A DNA stretch of 64,000 nucleotides from ZYF759 sp046297455 (GTDB lineage: Bacteria > Pseudomonadota > Alphaproteobacteria > Rhizobiales > Rhizobiaceae), in assembly GCA_046297455.1 (NCBI GenBank), contig JBKBIT010000016.1, positions 38,007 through 102,006 of the forward strand. The letters run 5' to 3'. Made by a program: the position numbers and the translations under genes. The notes below the pieces were generated by a model. That model saw nothing but the letters and a program-made list of their open reading frames with translations. It searched no databases and was not told where the DNA came from. Of the stretch, positions 16,275 to 25,785 are shown piece after piece; within the stretch, counting starts at the first letter, position 1; every line of letters starts with the position of its first letter.

Positions 16275-16531
16275 GTGGTGATCGCTGTCTTCTCGGCTCT
16301 TCGTCTGGTTGCGGACACTGTTCCGCGAATTTCCACGTTGTCACAGTTTCGCGGACCCAATGTCCATTCCTTGACCGCCTGCAAATCTGAAAACGGGAAA
16401 CCCGTCAAGCGGTGTGGCGAGAATGGTCAATAGGTTTCGGCGATCCGATCATTCGTGGATACTGCAGCATAACACGGATTTTGCCGAACGTCGCGACCTC
16501 TTGTGCGGGATGTCCGGTCGAATGCCATGCC

Positions 16532-17599
16532 TCATGGCACAAGGACCGTTTCGCCGATTGTCATGACCCGCGTGTCCACCCGCAACTCACGCCCGGCTGC
16601 CAGGAACCGGCTCGCTGCCTCCTGCGGCCGCTCCGGCGACAGGGCAAAAGTGCCCCAATGGATGCCGATCGCCTTTCGCGCTCTGACATCGCGCGCGATC
16701 ATCGCCGCTTCCTCCGGGTTGGCATGCATGTCGGCAACCAGTTCTCGCGGCTCGAAGGCGCCCATCGGCACCAGCAGCAGGTCGAACGGGCCGTGGATGC
16801 GGCCGATCTCCCTGAATGTCGGCCCATAGCCCGTATCGCCGATGAAGAGGATTTTCTTGCGTCCGTCGGTGATGATCCAGGAGACCGCTTCGCCCGATTT
16901 GACCGCTGCAACGTTGCGTCTTGTCTCGTGATAGGCGTGGACGGCGGTTATGCCCAGCGAGCCAATGCGGGCTGTTTCTCCAAGATGCAGCTCATTCACG
17001 CTTGGATAGCCGGCCCCGACCACGGTGCTGGCCACGCCCTCGGGCAGGAAGATGTCGGCATCTGGAAAGCGCCGCGCCAGCGCATTTATCGTTGGCGTGT
17101 GGAGGTGGTCGTAATCCCCATGCGACAGAATGATACCGTCGATTTCGGGCAAATGCTCGACCCTGACTGGGTTGTCGACCAGTCTGGTCGGCAGAGGGCT
17201 GATTGCCGATATCTGGGGTTCCAGGACCGGATCGGTCAAAAGGCACCGGCCGCCGATATGGATGATGGCGGCGGAATGGCCAAGCCAGGTGACGGAGGGC
17301 CTGTTGCCGCTGCAGGCCCGTTTGACCCTCGCGATGGCATCGTCGGCCACCTCGGCTGGGTCGTCGATGCCCCAACTATAGCTGCCGGTGGCCAGGCCGG
17401 CGTGATGGACCGTCAGTCCCAATGTCCTCAACGGTTGTGGGAGTAGTCGCTCGTCCTGCACAACGGCGCCATTTTCTGCCGTCACGCAGCCCGCCAGGAA
17501 GGCAGGAAGAACCAGAATGGCTAAAACGAAGGACAGCCATCGTCTCTTGGGACGAAGCTGCGTCGAAATACGCGCCAAAATCAATGCGGATTCCCCCAA
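16532..17599 (-). CDS. MBL-fold metallo-hydrolase lipoprotein
   Basis: A 355-residue UlaG/RomA-like metallo-beta-lactamase-fold protein. A hydrophobic signal with lipobox LAGC (Cys38) predicts a lipoprotein. The metal motif reads SHGDYDHLH (His160, Asp162, Asp164, His165), so the second His of the usual HxHxDH is Asp. Later elements HAYHETRR, FIGDTGYGP and GIHWGTF are present and typical of the NAPE-PLD-like group. The start is uncertain: the frame opens with TTG 17599, and no ATG occurs before the lipobox. The substrate is unknown. Confidence 0.8.
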   Translation of the reverse strand: MGESALILARISTQLRPKRRWLSFVLAILVLPAFLAGCVTAENGAVVQDERLLPQPLRTLGLTVHHAGLATGSYSWGIDDPAEVADDAIARVKRACSGNRPSVTWLGHSAAIIHIGGRCLLTDPVLEPQISAISPLPTRLVDNPVRVEHLPEIDGIILSHGDYDHLHTPTINALARRFPDADIFLPEGVASTVVGAGYPSVNELHLGETARIGSLGITAVHAYHETRRNVAAVKSGEAVSWIITDGRKKILFIGDTGYGPTFREIGRIHGPFDLLLVPMGAFEPRELVADMHANPEEAAMIARDVRARKAIGIHWGTFALSPERPQEAASRFLAAGRELRVDTRVMTIGETVLVP

Positions 17600-17890
17600 A
17601 ACCCGGCCGCCTCATACTTGGTGTTTTGAGGTCGAAGCGGCACGAGCGCCCCCACGGCATTGTCGATCACCCCGCTTTACGCAGCTGTAAACTATCAGAT
17701 GACTCTCGTTTGCGCTCAAGGGAATTCGGAACCAGGCTCATAGATTGTCGTTTCCCAGGAACGATGGCCGTTGGGGCGACACTGTTGCGGCCAAGGCCGC
17801 TTATCGCTACTAAGCCCGGCGATTGCCGTCATGACATAGTCGCATGGCAGCGCCATATTCCTCCGAACCCGAAAGCCGGCGAAGTCGAGC

Positions 17891-18988
17891 ATGGACAAGA
17901 CGCCTTATTACCTGATCGATCGTGAAAAGCTCCTGCGAAACATGGCGGTGATGGATCGCGTCCGCGCGGAAAGCGGCGCAAAGACGCTGTTGGCGCTCAA
18001 ATGCTTCGCCACCTGGTGCGTGTTCGACACGATGAGCCGGCACATGGACGGCACGACATCCTCGTCACTTAACGAAGTGAGGCTCGGCCGCGAGAAGTTC
18101 GGCGGCGAGACGCATGCCTATTCGGTGGCCTATGCGGATCACGAGATCGACGAGGTTGTGAGCCACGCCGACAAGATCATATTCAATTCCATCAGCCAGT
18201 TGGAGCGTTTCTCCGAGCAGTCCAAGGGTATCGTGCGCGGTCTGCGTCTCAATCCCGGCGTCAGCAGTTCGGATTTCGATCTGGCGGACCCGTCGCGGCC
18301 GTTTTCCCGGCTCGGCGAATGGGATGCCTCGAAAGTCGAGGCGGTTCTGGACAAGATCACCGGCTTCATGGTGCACAATAATTGCGAGAACGAGGATTTT
18401 GCTCATTTCGACCGGCTGCTTTCGGAGGTCGAGGCCCGCTTCGGGCATCTGTTCGAAAAGGTCGAGTGGGTCAGCCTGGGCGGCGGCATCCATTTCACCG
18501 GCAAGGATTATCCGCTCGGCGATTTCTGCGCGCGGTTGAAGCGGTTTGCGGAGCGCTACGGCGTCCAGGTCTATCTGGAGCCGGGCGAGGCGGCGATCAC
18601 CGGCACCACCACGCTGGAGGTGACGGTTCTCGACACGCTGTTCAACGGCAAGAATCTCGCCATTGTCGATTCCTCGACCGAAGCGCACATGCTCGATCTG
18701 TTGATCTATCGGCAGAGCGCCAAGATGGCGCCGAACGAGGGTCCGCACGAATACATGATCTGTGGCAAGTCGTGCCTGGCTGGCGATATTTTCGGCGAAT
18801 TCCGCTTTCCCGACGAGCTGAAGCCCGGCGATCGTCTCTCCATTCAGGATGCCGCTGGCTACACCATGGTGAAGAAAAACTGGTTCAATGGCGTCGCCAT
18901 GCCAGCCATTGCCATTCGCGAGAAGGACGGCACCATCGTGCCCGTCCGCAGCTTCGATTACGAGGATTACGCGGCAAGCCTCTCCTGA
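17891..18988 (+). CDS. nspC: Carboxynorspermidine/carboxyspermidine decarboxylase
   Basis: A 365-residue PLP enzyme of the fold III alanine racemase/ODC type. The Schiff-base lysine lies in LLALKCFATW (Lys37), the phosphate loop in SLGGGIHFTGKDYPL, and the interface cysteine in CGKSCLAGDIFGEF. NspC makes norspermidine or spermidine from the carboxylated precursor produced by the dehydrogenase encoded next. The gene order decarboxylase-dehydrogenase with a 43-base gap supports a polyamine operon. Confidence 0.93.
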   Translation: MDKTPYYLIDREKLLRNMAVMDRVRAESGAKTLLALKCFATWCVFDTMSRHMDGTTSSSLNEVRLGREKFGGETHAYSVAYADHEIDEVVSHADKIIFNSISQLERFSEQSKGIVRGLRLNPGVSSSDFDLADPSRPFSRLGEWDASKVEAVLDKITGFMVHNNCENEDFAHFDRLLSEVEARFGHLFEKVEWVSLGGGIHFTGKDYPLGDFCARLKRFAERYGVQVYLEPGEAAITGTTTLEVTVLDTLFNGKNLAIVDSSTEAHMLDLLIYRQSAKMAPNEGPHEYMICGKSCLAGDIFGEFRFPDELKPGDRLSIQDAAGYTMVKKNWFNGVAMPAIAIREKDGTIVPVRSFDYEDYAASLS

Positions 18989-19031
18989 GGTGAGCCATCC
19001 ATCCGCCCGCAACCACACGGAAAGGGGTGAA

Positions 19032-20276
19032 ATGAAGAAGAACGTTCTCATCATCGGCGCCGGCGGCGTCGGCCAGGTCGTGGCCCATAAATGTGCCCAG
19101 AACAACGACGTTCTTGGCGACATTCACATCGCCTCGCGCACGATCAACAAATGCCGCGCCATCGTCGAGAGCGTGCATCTGAAGAAGAACATGAAACAGC
19201 CCGGCATCCTGGAAGCGCACGAACTGGACGCGCTTGATGTCGAGGCGACAAAGGCGCTGATCGACAAGACGGGGGCGCAGATCGTCATCAATGTCGGCCA
19301 GGCCTTCATCAACATGTCGGTTCTGTCGGCCTGCCTGGAGACGGGCGCGGCCTATATGGATACCGCCATCCACGAGGAGCCGGACAAGATCTGCGAGACG
19401 CCGCCATGGTACTCGAATTACGAGTGGAAGCGCCGTGATGCCTGCGCCGAGAAGGGCCTGACTGCCATCCTCGGCGTTGGTTTCGATCCCGGCATGGTGA
19501 ATGCCTATGCCGCGCTCGCCGCGCGCGACTATTTCGATACGATCGACTCCATCGACATCATCGACGTCAATGCCGGCGACCACGGCAAGTATTTCGCGAC
19601 GAACTTCGATCCGGAGATCAATTTCCGCGAATTCACCGGCACGGTCTGGTCCTGGCAAAACAGCGAGTGGACCGCCAACAAGATGTTCGAGGTCGGCAAG
19701 GAGTGGGACTTGCCGGTGGTCGGCAAGCGCCAGACCTACATGACCGGGCACGACGAGATTCACTCGCTGCAGCGCAATCTCGACGTGCCCAACATCCGAT
19801 TCTGGATGGGGTTCGGCGAACGCTACATCACCGTCTTCACGGTGCTGAAGAACCTCGGGCTCTTGTCCGAGCAGCCCGTAACCACCGCGGAAGGTCTCGA
19901 AGTCGTTCCGCTCAAGGTGGTCAAGGCAGTGTTGCCAGATCCGTCCTCGCTGGCACCGAACTACACCGGCAAGACCTGCATCGGCGATCTGGTCAAGGGC
20001 AAGAAGGATGGCAAGGACCGCGAGGTCTTCATCTATAATGTGGCCGATCATGCCGAAGCCTACGCGGAGGTCGGCAGCCAGGCGATCTCGTATACGGCCG
20101 GCGTGCCGCCGGTGGCCGCTGCCATGCTGATCGCCGACGGCACCTGGGATCCGGGCACCATGGTCAATGTGGAAGAATTGGACCCGCGCCCCTTCCTCGC
20201 TGTCCTGAACCGGATCGGCTTGCCGACACGGATCAAGGAAGGCGACAAGGACGAGGCCTTCACCTACGAAGGGTGA
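19032..20276 (+). CDS. Carboxynorspermidine/carboxyspermidine dehydrogenase (saccharopine dehydrogenase family)
   Basis: A 414-residue NADPH-dependent enzyme condensing a diaminobutyl or diaminopropyl partner with aspartate semialdehyde. It has the N-terminal Rossmann loop LIIGAGGVGQVVAHKCAQ, then GAAYMDTAIHEEPDK and GVGFDPGMVNAYAALA, typical of this saccharopine-dehydrogenase-like branch. The ATG at 19032 follows GAAAGGGGTGAA. Together with the upstream decarboxylase it forms the alternative spermidine route. A strong terminator follows. Confidence 0.93.
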   Translation: MKKNVLIIGAGGVGQVVAHKCAQNNDVLGDIHIASRTINKCRAIVESVHLKKNMKQPGILEAHELDALDVEATKALIDKTGAQIVINVGQAFINMSVLSACLETGAAYMDTAIHEEPDKICETPPWYSNYEWKRRDACAEKGLTAILGVGFDPGMVNAYAALAARDYFDTIDSIDIIDVNAGDHGKYFATNFDPEINFREFTGTVWSWQNSEWTANKMFEVGKEWDLPVVGKRQTYMTGHDEIHSLQRNLDVPNIRFWMGFGERYITVFTVLKNLGLLSEQPVTTAEGLEVVPLKVVKAVLPDPSSLAPNYTGKTCIGDLVKGKKDGKDREVFIYNVADHAEAYAEVGSQAISYTAGVPPVAAAMLIADGTWDPGTMVNVEELDPRPFLAVLNRIGLPTRIKEGDKDEAFTYEG

Positions 20277-20300
20277 TGCCGGTCCTTCCTGACATGACAA

Positions 20301-20333
20301 AGCCGACGATCGCGAGATCGTCGGCTCTTTTGT
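20301..20333 (+). terminator. Rho-independent terminator of the polyamine operon
   Basis: AGCCGACGATC (20301-20311) pairs exactly with GATCGTCGGCT (20316-20326) around a GCGA tetraloop, followed by CTTTTGTTG. This is an 11-pair stem with a T tract. It lies 25 bases after the dehydrogenase stop. Confidence 0.9.
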
Positions 20334-20372
20334 TGCTCAGGTACGATTCCCGCCGCCAGGGCGGGAAGGGAT

Positions 20373-21716
20373 TTATGCCGCGGCGCGCTGGCGACGCGGA
20401 CGGCGGCGCTTGTTACGCGCGGGATGCTGCTGCTCGCCCTGCTTTTGTCCGGAGCGCGCTTCACCTGCCTTCTGGCCGGCGGATTTGGTCGGGGAAGTCC
20501 GCATGCGCGGACCGTTGCCCGGCCGCTGGCGCTGAGCGTCGCGACGCTCCTTCGATGCCTCGTCGGCGGCCTGTGCCGCGGCCTGCCGGCTTGGCTCCGT
20601 GCCGCCGGCGACCTCAAGCGCGATGCCCGTCAGCTTTTCAATGCCCCGCAGAAGGTGCATCTCCGCCGCCGAGCAGAATGCCACGGCCTTGCCTTCGGCA
20701 CCTGCGCGCGCAGTGCGGCCGATCCGGTGGACATAGGATTCGGCAACTTCAGGCAGATCGAAATTGTAGACGTGGGATACGCCTGGAATGTCGATGCCGC
20801 GCGCGGCGACGTCCGTCGCCACCAGTACGCGGATTTCGCCGTCGCGGAACGCTTTGATGGCGCGCTCGCGTTGGCCCTGGCTCTTGTTGCCGTGAATGGA
20901 AGCCGCTGCGAGACCCTCCTTGACGAGGTTCTTCATCAGCTTTTCCGCTCCGTGCTTCGTGCGGGCGAAAACCAGCGAAAGATCGCCGGGACGCTGCTTC
21001 AGAAGATTGATCAGAAGCCCTGTCTTGGCGCGCTGGTCGACGTAGTGGACTGACTGGGCGATGAGGTCGGCCGTGCGGCCGGGTGGGGAGGCCTCTACGC
21101 GCACCGGATCGGTGAGATAGTCGCGCGACAAATCAGCGATCAGCTTCGGCATGGTCGCCGAAAACAACATCGTCTGTCGCGGCGTGCCGACCAGCTTGGC
21201 AATGCGGCGCAGCGCGTGGATGAAGCCAAGATCCAGCATCTGGTCGGCTTCGTCCAGCACCAGCACCTTGGCCGTGTCCAGGCGAATGGCCTTGCGCTCA
21301 ACCAGGTCGAGCAGTCGGCCGGGGGTCGCCACCAGGATGTCGGTGCCACGCTGTAGCGCATTGGTCTGAGCGTTGATCGACTGTCCACCGACCACCGCCG
21401 TCACCTTCAAATGCGAGTGACGCACGAAGCTGCGAAGGTTGGTTGCGATCTGGTTTACCAGTTCGCGGGTCGGCGCCAGAATCAGCGCGTGGGTGGCGCG
21501 CGGACCAGGCCTGGCGCCATAGGCGGAGAGCTTCTGGATCAGCGGCAGGCCGAACGCGGCTGTCTTGCCGGTACCCGTCTGGGCAAGGCCCATCAGGTCC
21601 CGTCCCTCGAGGAGGAGCGGAATGGCCTGCGCCTGGATCGGTGTCGGCTCGTTGAAGCCAAGTTCCGCGATCGATTTGAGAATGGTGGGCGAAAGCCCAA
21701 GTGTTTCGAATTTCAT
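20373..21716 (-). CDS. DEAD-box ATP-dependent RNA helicase, RhlE-like
   Basis: A 447-residue helicase. Q-motif region FNEPTPIQAQAIPLLLEG, Walker A AQTGTGKT, PTREL, Walker B DEAD, SAT, and the C-terminal HRIGRTARAG are all intact. The last 70 residues are a basic, disordered tail ending NKRRRPRRQRAAA, probably for RNA binding. It unwinds structured RNA during ribosome assembly or cold adaptation. I chose ATG 21716 since it follows GAAAGG and begins the conserved MKFETLGLSP; the open frame to 21848 is basic and unlikely. Confidence 0.95.
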   Translation of the reverse strand: MKFETLGLSPTILKSIAELGFNEPTPIQAQAIPLLLEGRDLMGLAQTGTGKTAAFGLPLIQKLSAYGARPGPRATHALILAPTRELVNQIATNLRSFVRHSHLKVTAVVGGQSINAQTNALQRGTDILVATPGRLLDLVERKAIRLDTAKVLVLDEADQMLDLGFIHALRRIAKLVGTPRQTMLFSATMPKLIADLSRDYLTDPVRVEASPPGRTADLIAQSVHYVDQRAKTGLLINLLKQRPGDLSLVFARTKHGAEKLMKNLVKEGLAAASIHGNKSQGQRERAIKAFRDGEIRVLVATDVAARGIDIPGVSHVYNFDLPEVAESYVHRIGRTARAGAEGKAVAFCSAAEMHLLRGIEKLTGIALEVAGGTEPSRQAAAQAADEASKERRDAQRQRPGNGPRMRTSPTKSAGQKAGEARSGQKQGEQQHPARNKRRRPRRQRAAA

Positions 21717-22128
21717 GTCTGATACCTTTCGGGCGGCCGGCGAGAGTTTCGCGGCCGTGAATCTTGGATGACGCGGGCGCTTTGCAAAGCGCTGCGCGCG
21801 TCGTTGCGGTTGCGATCGGGGCGGTTGACCCGGCCCGTTCGTCAGCACCCCGCGTGAATTGGGAACTTGTGGGAGGAAACCGGCTGCAGGAATTGCGGCC
21901 GGTAGTGTGCGCCTTGCCTCTGTCTCATGGTCATGCCGGTAAATCGGGGATCATGGGGGCGGGCTGCTCACGCGGCAGCCGGGCGACGACGGGCCGTATA
22001 TCGTGGTTTGGCGCCGACAAGTCAAGCAAATCTCGGGCGGTAGACGGCTTTTCGGCTGTTGCTCTTTACCCAAAGGCTCCTGTCCCCCACCATGGCACCC
22101 GCAATCGAATGAAAGGGAGACCGTGAGA
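21717..22128. other. Intergenic stretch, no gene recognised
   Basis: These 412 bases separate the divergent helicase gene and the secreted-protein gene. A 120-codon frame on the plus strand (21764-22126) has no recognisable domain and poor codon character, so I do not call it. The stretch must contain promoters for both flanking genes. No strong hairpin or repeat was seen. Confidence 0.5.
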
Positions 22129-22695
22129 ATGATGGCAATCAATGGCTGTTCGATCGTCAGCAAACGAGTTCTGGCCGGCATGTATGCGTCGGCGATGCTG
22201 TTGGCCCTGACCGTGTTGCCGGCTTCGGCAATGCAGCAGATCGGCACGATCGAGGCCACCATTGGCGGCGAGAGCGGCACCTGGACCACCATTCACATGC
22301 CGTCGGAAGAGACCGCAACGGCGGAGTATTCACAGATGGGTCCAATGACGACCATCTCCATCCAGGGCCACGATCCCGATTCGGGGTCGATGATGCGCAA
22401 CGTGATCTCGCTTGATGTCACGCTGATGGGGGACGGGCCATCTGCCGAAGCGCTTGGTCCGACACTCTCGCTGTTTCCCGAGGGCATGACCGGTCCATTC
22501 TATACGAGCGGCGATGGCGAAGTTGACGTCTTGATCCAGTTCGACGAACTCGACCTTTCCGAGCGCGGCCACGCCCGTGGCAGCTTTTCCGGCCAGCTCT
22601 GCCGGCAGGATGGCATGTTCGCCGAGCTTGACCTCGACGATTGCCGGCCGATCGAAGGCACATTCGACACAACGCTCCATCTGGCCGAATATTAG
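22129..22695 (+). CDS. Secreted protein of unknown function
   Basis: I do not recognise this 188-residue protein. It starts with a signal peptide, cleaved probably after PASA near residue 35. The mature protein is acidic and rich in beta strands, with alternating polar and hydrophobic residues (TIEATIGGESGTWTTIHMP). Two cysteines late in the chain (GQLCRQDG and DDCRPIEG) could form one disulfide. A good ribosome site, GAAAGGGAGA, precedes the ATG. It is likely periplasmic. Confidence 0.7.
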   Translation: MMAINGCSIVSKRVLAGMYASAMLLALTVLPASAMQQIGTIEATIGGESGTWTTIHMPSEETATAEYSQMGPMTTISIQGHDPDSGSMMRNVISLDVTLMGDGPSAEALGPTLSLFPEGMTGPFYTSGDGEVDVLIQFDELDLSERGHARGSFSGQLCRQDGMFAELDLDDCRPIEGTFDTTLHLAEY

Positions 22696-22770
22696 TCCAG
22701 CCCGGCAGGCCGATTGAGCAGGCGATGGGTTGGGGCTATGGAAGGCGGAAACAAGGAAGCGAGACCTCCC

Positions 22771-23763
22771 ATGCTCCAGACCCCATATCTGCTCTTTCTC
22801 GGCGACGCGCCGGACCAGCTTGCCGCCAAGACCGCCCAGGGCGTCCGCGACTGGAGACCGGAATTCGCGCTCGGCCAGATGCGGCTCGCAGAGTGCAAGG
22901 CGGATCTGGGTCTGCCCGATCTGAGCATCGCGGAGGCCTGGGACAAGGGCGCCCGCACCCTCATCATCGGCGCCGCCAATCGTGGCGGGGTCATGTCGGA
23001 CAGCTGGATGCCGATCCTGATGGAGGCGTTGGAGAAGGGCATGGACATCGCGTCCGGCCTCCACGACAGGCTGCAGGATCGCCCGGAGCTGGTTGCTGCC
23101 GCCAATGCCTATGGTCGGCGCATGATCGATGTGCGCACGCCGCAGCACAAATACCCGATCGGCGATGGTGCGCCGCGCCGGGGGAAAAGATGCCTGGCCG
23201 TCGGTACCGATTGCTCGGTCGGCAAGATGTACACCGCGCTCGCCATGGAAAAGGCGATGCACGAACTGGGCATGAAGGCGACCTTCCGCGCCACCGGCCA
23301 GACCGGCATCCTGATCACCGGCTCCGGCGTGCCGCTGGATGCCGTGGTGGCCGACTTCATGGCGGGCTCGATCGAGTGGCTGACACCAGACAACGAGGAC
23401 GATCACTGGGATCTGATCGAGGGGCAGGGAAGCCTGTTCCACCCCTCTTTTTCGGGCGTGACAATGGCGCTGATCCATGGCGGACGTCCCGATGCACTCG
23501 TCCTGTGCCACGAGCCGACACGCAAGCACATGCGCGGCCTGCCGCACTACCAGCTGCCGACACTGGAGGCACTGCGTGACCTGTCTCTGGAGACCGCGCG
23601 CATCGTCAATCCGGACGTGCGGATCATCGGCATCTCGGTCAACACCTTTGCCATGGGCGAGGACGAGGCCAATGCGTATCTCGCCGATGTCGAGGCGCGC
23701 ATGGGGCTGCCCGCCGTGGACCCCTACCGCCACGGTGCCCGCCGGCTTGCCGAGGCACTGTGA
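22771..23763 (+). CDS. dgcN: DUF1611 / DgcN-like N-acetyltransferase family protein
   Basis: A 330-residue protein of the former DUF1611 family. It shows a Rossmann-like N-terminal half (TLIIGAANRGG), a P-loop-like CLAVGTDCSVGKMYTALAME, and IEGQGSLFHPSFSG. DgcN from marine Pseudoalteromonas acetylates D-glutamate before DgcA converts it, giving a D-glutamate breakdown route. The usual partner, a dipeptide-epimerase-like DgcA, is not in this window. An ATG 11 codons upstream is possible, but AAGGAAG favours 22771. Confidence 0.75.
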   Translation: MLQTPYLLFLGDAPDQLAAKTAQGVRDWRPEFALGQMRLAECKADLGLPDLSIAEAWDKGARTLIIGAANRGGVMSDSWMPILMEALEKGMDIASGLHDRLQDRPELVAAANAYGRRMIDVRTPQHKYPIGDGAPRRGKRCLAVGTDCSVGKMYTALAMEKAMHELGMKATFRATGQTGILITGSGVPLDAVVADFMAGSIEWLTPDNEDDHWDLIEGQGSLFHPSFSGVTMALIHGGRPDALVLCHEPTRKHMRGLPHYQLPTLEALRDLSLETARIVNPDVRIIGISVNTFAMGEDEANAYLADVEARMGLPAVDPYRHGARRLAEAL

Positions 23764-23852
23764 CGCGAGGCGACTTGCTTGTCGCCCGCGCGCTGGCGAC
23801 GCTAGGATGAAATGTCATTGTTTTTATTGATAGCATTCGGGAGGAAATACAC

Positions 23853-24614
23853 ATGAACCCATCCGGTCAGGTTGCGATCGTTACCGGCGGAAGCTCCGGC
23901 CTTGGCGAGGCCACGGCGCGCGCACTCGCGGGGAAGGGCGCCAAGGTCGCCATTCTCGACGTCGCCGAGCAGCGTGCGCAAAAGGTCGCTGCCGAACTTG
24001 GCGGTATCGGGCTCAAATGCGATGTCTCCAGCGAAGAGAGCGCGCAGGCTGCCATGGCCGAGATCGCCGGCAAGCTGGGCGATCCGCGCATCCTCATCAA
24101 TTGCGCCGGCATCGGCATCGCCATGAAGACGGTCAGCAAGGATGGCGCGCATCCTCTCGATCTCTATCGCAAGGTGCTGGAGGTCAACCTGATCGGAACC
24201 TTCAACATGATCCGCCTTTTCGCGGCGCATGTGCAGAATCTCGAGCCGATGGACGGTGGCGAGCGTGGCGTCATCGTCAACACGGCTTCGGTCGCGGCCT
24301 ATGACGGCCAGATCGGCCAGGCAGCCTATTCGGCTTCAAAGGGCGGCGTCGTCGGCATGACCCTGCCGGTCGCCCGCGATCTTGCACGCTCGGGCATCCG
24401 CGTCTGCACCATCGCACCGGGCATCTTTCGCACGCCGATGCTCGCCGGCCTGCCGCAGGAGGCGCAGGATTCGCTCGGTCAGCAAGTGCCTTTCCCGCCA
24501 CGGCTTGGCGAACCGGCTGAATATGGGGCTCTTGCCTGTCACATCGTCGAGAACCAGATGCTCAACGGCGAGACCATCCGCCTCGACGGCGCCATCCGCA
24601 TGGCTCCGAAATAG
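23853..24614 (+). CDS. SDR oxidoreductase, 3-hydroxyacyl-CoA dehydrogenase type
   Basis: A 253-residue NAD(P)-dependent short-chain dehydrogenase. The cofactor loop is TGGSSGLGEATARAL (about 11-25), followed by NCAGIG, the catalytic Ser in NTASVAAYDG, and YSASKGG (Tyr and Lys). The sequence IGQAAYSASKGGVVGMTLPV and the end GETIRLDGAIRM resemble the HSD17B10-like 3-hydroxyacyl-CoA dehydrogenases. It is followed at 13 bases by a CaiB-type CoA transferase, suggesting a shared acyl-CoA pathway. Confidence 0.9.
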   Translation: MNPSGQVAIVTGGSSGLGEATARALAGKGAKVAILDVAEQRAQKVAAELGGIGLKCDVSSEESAQAAMAEIAGKLGDPRILINCAGIGIAMKTVSKDGAHPLDLYRKVLEVNLIGTFNMIRLFAAHVQNLEPMDGGERGVIVNTASVAAYDGQIGQAAYSASKGGVVGMTLPVARDLARSGIRVCTIAPGIFRTPMLAGLPQEAQDSLGQQVPFPPRLGEPAEYGALACHIVENQMLNGETIRLDGAIRMAPK

Positions 24615-24627
24615 GGGGAGGGCGCCC

Positions 24628-25785
24628 GTGGTCGACGAGGCGCGCTCCGGCCCGCTTTCCGGGTTGAAGGTCATCGAGATGGCGGGGCTGGGGCCTGTGC
24701 CGCTGGCCGGCCTGATGCTGGCCGAGATGGGGGCCGAGGTGCTGCGTGTCGAGCGTCTTGGCGGCGGGCGCGATTTCCTCAACCTGCCCCGACAATACGA
24801 TCTCGACCGTCACGGGCGTTCGATCATCAAGGTCGATCTGAAACATGCGGAAGGTGTCGCGCTGCTGGTCGCACTGGCGAAGGGAGCGGACATTCTCGTC
24901 GAGGGGTTCCGCCCCGGCGTCATGGAACGGTTCGGTCTCGGGCCGGACGAGATGCTGCAACGCAATCCGGCTCTCATCTATGGGCGCATGACGGGGTTCG
25001 GTCAGGACGGTCCGATGAAGGACCGGGCCGGCCATGACATCACCTATCTGGCCCATTCCGGCGTGCTGCACGCGATCGGCGAGAAATCAGGTCGGCCGAT
25101 CCCGCCGCTCAACCTTGCGGCCGACTATGGCGGCGGCACGATGTTTCTCATCATGGGCCTGCTGGCCGCCCTTGTCGAACGCGGCCGCTCGGGCAAGGGG
25201 CAAGTTGTCGATGCAGCGATGATCGATGGCGCGGCCATGCTGGCCGCACCCTTCTTCGGCTTTATGGCGTCGGGCTTCTGGCAGGACAGGCGCGGCTCTA
25301 ACCTGCTCGACACCGGCGCACCCTTCTACGACACCTATGAGACGGCGGATGGCAAGCACGTCGCCGTAGGCTGTCTGGAGCCGCAATTCTTCGCTGAATT
25401 CGCCCGCCTGCTGCCGCTCGAGGAGCGGCTTGCCGCGCGCCAGTATGACATCTCGCTCTGGGGAGAGATGCGGCAGGCCATCGCCGCGCGCATCGTTGAG
25501 AAGACGCGTGACGAATGGGCTGCCATCTACGAAGGAACCGACGCTTGCGTGGCACCCGTGCTGTCGTTCACCGAAGCACCCGACCATCCGCACAACAGTG
25601 CCCGCGCCACATTCATCGACAAGGACGGACTGACACGCCCGGCGCCGGCACCGCGTTTTTCGCGAACGCCATCGGCTCCCCGCGGCGTCGAGGAGGAAAC
25701 GCCGGAGGCTGCGCTCGCCCGTTTCGGCATTGCGCCTGAACGGACTACGGAATTGATCGACGGCGGCGTGATAGGGCGCAAGTGA
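24628..25785 (+). CDS. CaiB/BaiF-family CoA transferase or alpha-methylacyl-CoA racemase
   Basis: A 385-residue class III CoA-transferase-fold protein. Motifs are LSGLKVIEMAGLGPVPLAG, VLRVERLGG and YGRMTGFGQDGPM, then GHDITYLAHSGVL, which holds the catalytic Asp, and GGGTMFLIMGLLAAL. Internal features, including the short spacing and RAGHDITYLA, fit the racemase branch (AMACR-like). I place the start at GTG 24628, which follows GGGGGAGGG; the frame is open far upstream. It is coupled to HugZ by a four-base overlap. Confidence 0.9.
   Translation: MVDEARSGPLSGLKVIEMAGLGPVPLAGLMLAEMGAEVLRVERLGGGRDFLNLPRQYDLDRHGRSIIKVDLKHAEGVALLVALAKGADILVEGFRPGVMERFGLGPDEMLQRNPALIYGRMTGFGQDGPMKDRAGHDITYLAHSGVLHAIGEKSGRPIPPLNLAADYGGGTMFLIMGLLAALVERGRSGKGQVVDAAMIDGAAMLAAPFFGFMASGFWQDRRGSNLLDTGAPFYDTYETADGKHVAVGCLEPQFFAEFARLLPLEERLAARQYDISLWGEMRQAIAARIVEKTRDEWAAIYEGTDACVAPVLSFTEAPDHPHNSARATFIDKDGLTRPAPAPRFSRTPSAPRGVEEETPEAALARFGIAPERTTELIDGGVIGRK

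Noticed and set aside
16523..16539. TGCCATG/CATGGCA inverted repeat at the end of the MBL lipoprotein gene
   Set aside because: It overlaps the stop codon and has no T tract; too short to call a terminator.
17600..17890. Possible speF-type or polyamine-sensing leader before nspC
   Set aside because: I could not find a stem arrangement that matches a known polyamine leader; only weak short repeats are visible.
18885..20300. 471-codon open frame antisense to the carboxynorspermidine dehydrogenase
   Set aside because: It is fully opposite a clearly conserved enzyme and has no domain of its own.
21764..22126. Possible 120-codon gene upstream of the secreted protein
   Set aside because: Composition and codon use are unlike neighbours, with no domain; the region is better read as a promoter area.
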